Made by a program: the position numbers and the translations under genes. Shown here piece by piece: positions 6,705-8,716 of a stretch of 8,716 nt of DNA (positions are counted from its first letter, which is position 1; every line of letters begins with the position of its first letter). The stretch lies in assembly GCA_030146905.1 (NCBI GenBank), contig JASLAV010000495.1, forward strand, positions 1 through 8,716, given 5' to 3'. This DNA is from Lentzea sp. Its GTDB lineage: Bacteria; Actinomycetota; Actinomycetes; Mycobacteriales; Pseudonocardiaceae. The notes beneath the pieces were generated by a model that was given only the letters and a program-made list of their open reading frames with translations, did no database searches and was not told where the DNA came from.

Positions 6705-7127
6705 TCAGCCGGCCTCGCTGCGGAGGTAGCCGACGCAGTCGCCGAGCACAGCACCGTTTCCATCCAGGAGGCAGACGGAGGTGGCGAAGGCGCCGCCGGC
6801 GACGTCGGCGGGAACATCCAGCTGGAACGGCTTGATCGCGTCCCCGCACTGCGGACCGGTGTTGCGCTCGCCCAAGGGCTCGATGGCGGAGTCGAAGGTG
6901 ACGGCATAGGCCTTGCGACACCCGCTGCTGCTGAGGGACCGCAGGTTGCCGGTGAGGCGGACAGTCCGGTTGTACCAGGTCATCGTGCCCTGGGCGTAGG
7001 TCGCTCCGTAGGACACGCGGAAGGGGTTGGTAGGATAGGCGGCCTGAGCGGTGGCCTGGGGTGCGACGAGCACCAGCCCCGCCAGAGCGACGACCGTGCA
7101 CATCGCGGTTTTCGTCCGTGTCGACAT
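6705..7127 (-). CDS. Small exported four-cysteine protein of unknown function
   Basis: I do not recognise a family. The 140-residue protein has a clear Sec signal peptide: basic start MSTRTK, hydrophobic core about residues 8-22, cleavage probably after ATAQA or ATAQAA (residues 24-30). The mature part is about 110 residues, with four Cys (70, 94, 119, 131) that could form two disulfides. It is rich in beta-prone segments (TMTWYNRTVRLTGNL, AYAVTFDS, FATSVCLLD, CVGYLRS), suggesting a small beta-sandwich. The start is well supported: GGGGGAG (7140-7134) lies six bases before the ATG. It faces away from the SH3-like exported protein across a 198-base divergent region. The MPT53-like thiol oxidoreductase immediately downstream on the same strand could plausibly oxidise it. 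Signal peptide and cysteines are seen; the partnership is inferred. Confidence 0.8.
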   Translation of the reverse strand: MSTRTKTAMCTVVALAGLVLVAPQATAQAAYPTNPFRVSYGATYAQGTMTWYNRTVRLTGNLRSLSSSGCRKAYAVTFDSAIEPLGERNTGPQCGDAIKPFQLDVPADVAGGAFATSVCLLDGNGAVLGDCVGYLRSEAG

Positions 7128-7285
7128 GTGGAGCTCCCCCTGTGATCGGCCCGCATGGCCGCGGACCCACCACTCAGCATCTCGACCCGGCCGGCGGCAG
7201 CGACGGGTTCGGGGCTACTTCACTCGATCGGCTCACGGCCTGCCGCTGGGGGGCGCCCGTCAACCGCCTCGGCTTCAGTCTGGGC

Positions 7286-7304
7286 GTATAGGTAATCGAT
7301 AGTT
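7286..7304 (+). promoter_or_regulatory. AT-rich promoter-like island before the SH3-like gene
   Basis: GTATAGGTAATCGATAGTT is a marked AT-rich island in very GC-rich surroundings, about 22-40 bases before the ATG at 7326. It offers -10-like hexamers (TATAGG, GGTAAT) but no single clear TANNNT match with a good -35. It is the most likely core promoter for the plus-strand gene in this 198-base divergent region. The rest of the region (7128-7285) holds a short CGGCC/GGCCG hairpin at 7147-7161 and no other clear signal. Confidence 0.35.
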
Positions 7305-7325
7305 CCCGCTGCGACGCTGCCAGGC

Positions 7326-7643
7326 ATGGTGAAGAAAGCAGCGATAGCCCTGGCCGGAGCCCTCGCACTGGCGCTGGTCCCGGCGGCGAACGCGCATGCC
7401 GCCGAGACCGCGGCGGGGACGACGGTGATCAGCCAGGACAACGCGCCCATCCGCACGGGTCCCGGTTGGAACCACGACCTGATCACGTACGGCAACAAGG
7501 GCGACACGTTCGACTGGGAGTGCTACTCCATCGGCAGTGACTGGACGAGCATCTGGCTCTACGGCGAGTACGAGCCCGGCAGCAAGGGCTGGATCGACCA
7601 GCGCACCGTGACCGACTGGGACGTGAGCTGGCCGTACTGCTGA
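7326..7643 (+). CDS. Small exported SH3-like domain protein
   Basis: The protein has 105 residues. The signal peptide has a basic start (MVKK), a hydrophobic Ala/Leu core (residues 5-20) and a cleavage site after ANAHAA (about residue 26). The mature part is a single bacterial SH3-like domain of about 75 residues, with the typical opening APIRTGPGWNHDLITYGNKGD, then DWTSIWLY and the closing GWIDQRTV. Bacterial SH3 domains of this kind usually bind cell-wall peptides, and free-standing exported versions are common in actinobacteria. There is no catalytic domain. Cys66 and the C-terminal Cys105 could form one disulfide. The start ATG 7326 lacks a strong Shine-Dalgarno (only CCAGG close by); GTG 7329 is an alternative with almost the same protein. 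Divergent from the four-cysteine exported protein. Confidence 0.82.
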   Translation: MVKKAAIALAGALALALVPAANAHAAETAAGTTVISQDNAPIRTGPGWNHDLITYGNKGDTFDWECYSIGSDWTSIWLYGEYEPGSKGWIDQRTVTDWDVSWPYC

Positions 7644-7791
7644 GAACGGCCGCAACTCGTCACTGACGCGCTCGCGCTCCGGACAACCTGCGTTCCGCCA
7701 AGTAGGTCCGGTCGGCGGTGGACTCGGGTTGCCCGCCCCTACGTAGCGCAATCGGCGGATTCAGGTGCGCAGCAGATCAGGAGAGAACGGC

Positions 7792-8045
7792 TTACACGCC
7801 TCTTTCGGATGCGGGTGGGGGCTCCTGGGCGGTGCCGGTGACGTGTGCGGAGCTGGCGGTGTAGATGGTGACCTGTCCGATCCGGCCTGCTTGGACCACG
7901 GAACCGGTGACCTGGCCGCTGAGGTCGTTGAGCGTTGGCGAGCTACCGTCCGGGTGTACGTAGATCGTGCTGCCGCACCATGGACAGGACTTGTCGGTAG
8001 CCACCGGGGCCGCTCGATCAGCCCGCCGCAATGCTGACAGAGCAT
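7792..8045 (-). pseudogene. Zinc-ribbon protein gene split by a one-base frameshift
   Basis: From ATG 8045 the minus strand encodes MLCQHCGGLIERP. After the CCCC run (8009-8006) the matching continuation lies in the -1 frame: VATDKSCPWCGSTIYVHPDG, then LNDLSGQVTGSVVQAGRIGQ, and on to TAA at 7792. Adding one base to the C run would give an 84-residue protein with two CxxC knuckles 14 residues apart, the classic zinc-ribbon layout. The remainder carries the VVQAGxIxxVxIY pattern seen in many actinobacterial signalling and NTPase proteins. As written, only a TTG-started 79-residue product (from 8031) with a single CxxC is possible, or the ribosome must shift -1. This may be a decayed gene, a sequencing error in a homopolymer, or programmed frameshifting; error or decay is most likely. 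A weak CAGAGGG touches the ATG. Confidence 0.6.
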
Positions 8046-8201
8046 CCCTCTGACTACGGGAACTCGCTCACTGGATCTCCCTGTCGTCGGCACGGCCACG
8101 GCCGCACCGCGGATGACCCCCCGGAGGGTAGCGCCCGCCATGTAACCCCGGACCCCTGCCAGTCCTCCTGCGGACCAGATCCGGACACCGACAGCCCCAA
8201 G

Positions 8202-8224
8202 CGGACAGGAAACCTACCTGTCCG
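8202..8224. repeat. Perfect 8-bp hairpin CGGACAGG/CCTGTCCG
   Basis: CGGACAGG (8202-8209) is followed by a 7-base AAACCTA loop and the exact complement CCTGTCCG (8217-8224). With a G-U and an A-U pair the stem extends to ten. It lies within the gene-poor stretch, upstream of the frameshifted zinc-ribbon gene on the minus strand. It may be part of an untranslated leader, a terminator or an interspersed repeat. Confidence 0.6.
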
Positions 8225-8232
8225 TTCCGCTC

Positions 8233-8320
8233 GAACCTTGCGGGTGGGCCGTCGGCCGACCCGCGAGGCGAAAACTGGGTCCGGACAGTGCAATCTCGTG
8301 TTGTTCGGGGAACCTTGCGG
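8233..8320. repeat. Direct repeats GAACCTTGCGG and CGGACAG
   Basis: GAACCTTGCGG occurs at 8233-8243 and 8310-8320. CGGACAG occurs in the same relative order at 8202-8208 and 8282-8288. The two pairs have similar offsets (77 and 80 bases), suggesting two degenerate copies of a unit of about 40 bases (8202-8243 and 8282-8320). The hairpin arms overlap copy one, while copy two has lost the perfect stem. Confidence 0.45.
8236..8268. repeat. Long imperfect hairpin, probable structured RNA or terminator
   Basis: CCTTGCGGGT (8236-8245) pairs with ACCCGCGAGG (8259-8268), including one G-U pair. After a single G/G mismatch, GGCC (8247-8250) pairs with GGCC (8254-8257) around a GTC loop. The combined 14-pair stem is far stronger than neighbouring chance hairpins. 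It sits 11 bases after another strong hairpin. On the plus strand it is followed by CGAAAA, not a U-tract, so intrinsic termination is not obvious. Confidence 0.55.
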
Positions 8321-8604
8321 ATTCGGTGGTCGTCGGCGTTCGGGAGCCGCCCCCGCCGTGCCCGGTGCCACCAGGCAAGCTGGATCGCCCAGGTCGACGC
8401 GTACGTGCGCGACCCGCGTCGGGCACCGCCCGGTGGTGGTCGACCGGTTGGGGTGATGTATGGCGGGGCGGGCGGAGTTCGGGCCGAACGACTCCTCGCC
8501 CGGTACGGGCCCTGCAGGCGCTGTTCGACTACGAGCACTGGCGACAGTTCAATACGCGAACTCACCAGTCCTGACCTGCGAAGAAGCGCTGTTGGTGTGA
8601 CTGG

Positions 8605-8716
8605 TCAGTGGCCGAGGATGTTCACGACGTTGCCGTTCGGGTCCTGGACGAAGAACCGGCGCACGCCCCAGGGTTCGTCGGTCAGGTCGTGCACGATCCT
8701 GGCGCCCTCGGCTTTG
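8605..8716 (-). CDS. VOC (glyoxalase/bleomycin-resistance fold) family protein, 3' end only
   Basis: Only the last 36 residues are in the window; the gene continues past the right edge. The visible tail contains DLTDEPWGVRRFFVQDPNGNVVNILGH, the usual end of VOC-superfamily proteins: the (W/G)GxRxFxxxDPxGNxxxI pattern forms the final beta-alpha-beta-beta unit of the second half-domain. In metal-dependent members the C-terminal strand supplies a Glu ligand. Here the equivalent position in VVNILGH appears to be Asn or Val, so it may be a non-enzymatic binding type or act on other chemistry. The VOC fold includes glyoxalases, dioxygenases and antibiotic-sequestering proteins, and the tail alone does not decide which. 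It ends with TGA at 8607-8605. Confidence 0.85.
   Translation of the reverse strand, partial: KAEGARIVHDLTDEPWGVRRFFVQDPNGNVVNILGH

Larger units (their letters stand above)
8046..8604. other. 559-base stretch without a convincing gene
   Basis: Open frames exist on both strands, but their translations are Arg/Pro/Gly-rich and resemble no family I know. The left half (8180-8320) carries two strong hairpins and repeated CGGACAG and GAACCTTGCGG words. The right half (about 8360-8580) has short protein-like fragments in different plus-strand frames (SWIAQVDAYVRDPRR near 8378-8422 and LQALFDYEHWRQFN near 8513-8554). They could be the eroded remains of a gene, but I cannot identify it. Confidence 0.45.

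Noticed and set aside
7644..7791. Terminator after the SH3-like gene (CCGCC/GGCGG at 7695-7718)
   Set aside because: The 5-bp stem with a 14-base loop and no U-tract is no better than chance in this composition.
8180..8320. CRISPR array
   Set aside because: There are only two degenerate copies of short words with unequal spacing and no uniform repeat-spacer pattern.
8054..8371. Minus-strand frame of 105 codons in the gene-poor stretch
   Set aside because: It runs through both strong hairpins, has skewed Arg/Pro/Gly content and no recognisable domain; the RNA-structure or repeat reading is better supported.

Overview
The window is very GC-rich (about 70% by eye, with G/C at most third codon positions). 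It carries ECF42-type sigma factor, DGPF, CopC-like, HPF-like and MPT53-like genes. This points to an actinobacterium, most plausibly from the Pseudonocardiales; that placement is inference, because no rRNA or species marker is present. I see no tRNA, rRNA, CRISPR array or intact mobile element. 

Left part (1-1914, plus strand): a drug-efflux-type MFS transporter behind a palindromic operator-like site, then a secreted, membrane-anchored CopC-domain protein that is probably translated from a leaderless mRNA. 

Centre (1864-5713): a minus-strand two-gene operon encodes a DGPF/YCII protein and, coupled through a TGATG stop/start overlap, an ECF42 sigma factor with a long C-terminal extension. 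A promoter-like TGTCGA-N17-CGTAC element precedes the DGPF gene and may be an autoregulated ECF42 promoter. Divergent from this operon is a large phosphoenolpyruvate-synthase/rifampin-phosphotransferase-like enzyme whose ATP-grasp domain is unusually compact. 

Right-centre (5697-7643): a single-domain ribosome-hibernation-factor (HPF/RaiA)-like protein is convergent with, and overlaps, the dikinase-like gene. Its promoter region carries a partial DosR/DevR-like box directly upstream of the -35. Next come an MPT53/DsbE-like lipoprotein with a CPSC active site and two small exported proteins transcribed divergently, one four-cysteine protein of unknown function and one SH3-like protein. 

Right edge (7644-8716): a small zinc-ribbon gene split by a one-base frameshift, a 559-base stretch without a convincing gene but with two strong hairpins and short direct repeats, and the 3' end of a VOC/glyoxalase-fold protein running off the window. 

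Both long convergent pairs overlap at their 3' ends (CopC/sigma by 51 bp, dikinase/HPF by 17 bp), so this is a tightly packed chromosomal segment. The genes do not form one obvious pathway. The common flavour is stress and cell-envelope physiology: efflux, metal or redox handling outside the membrane, an ECF regulator, and a ribosome-hibernation factor.
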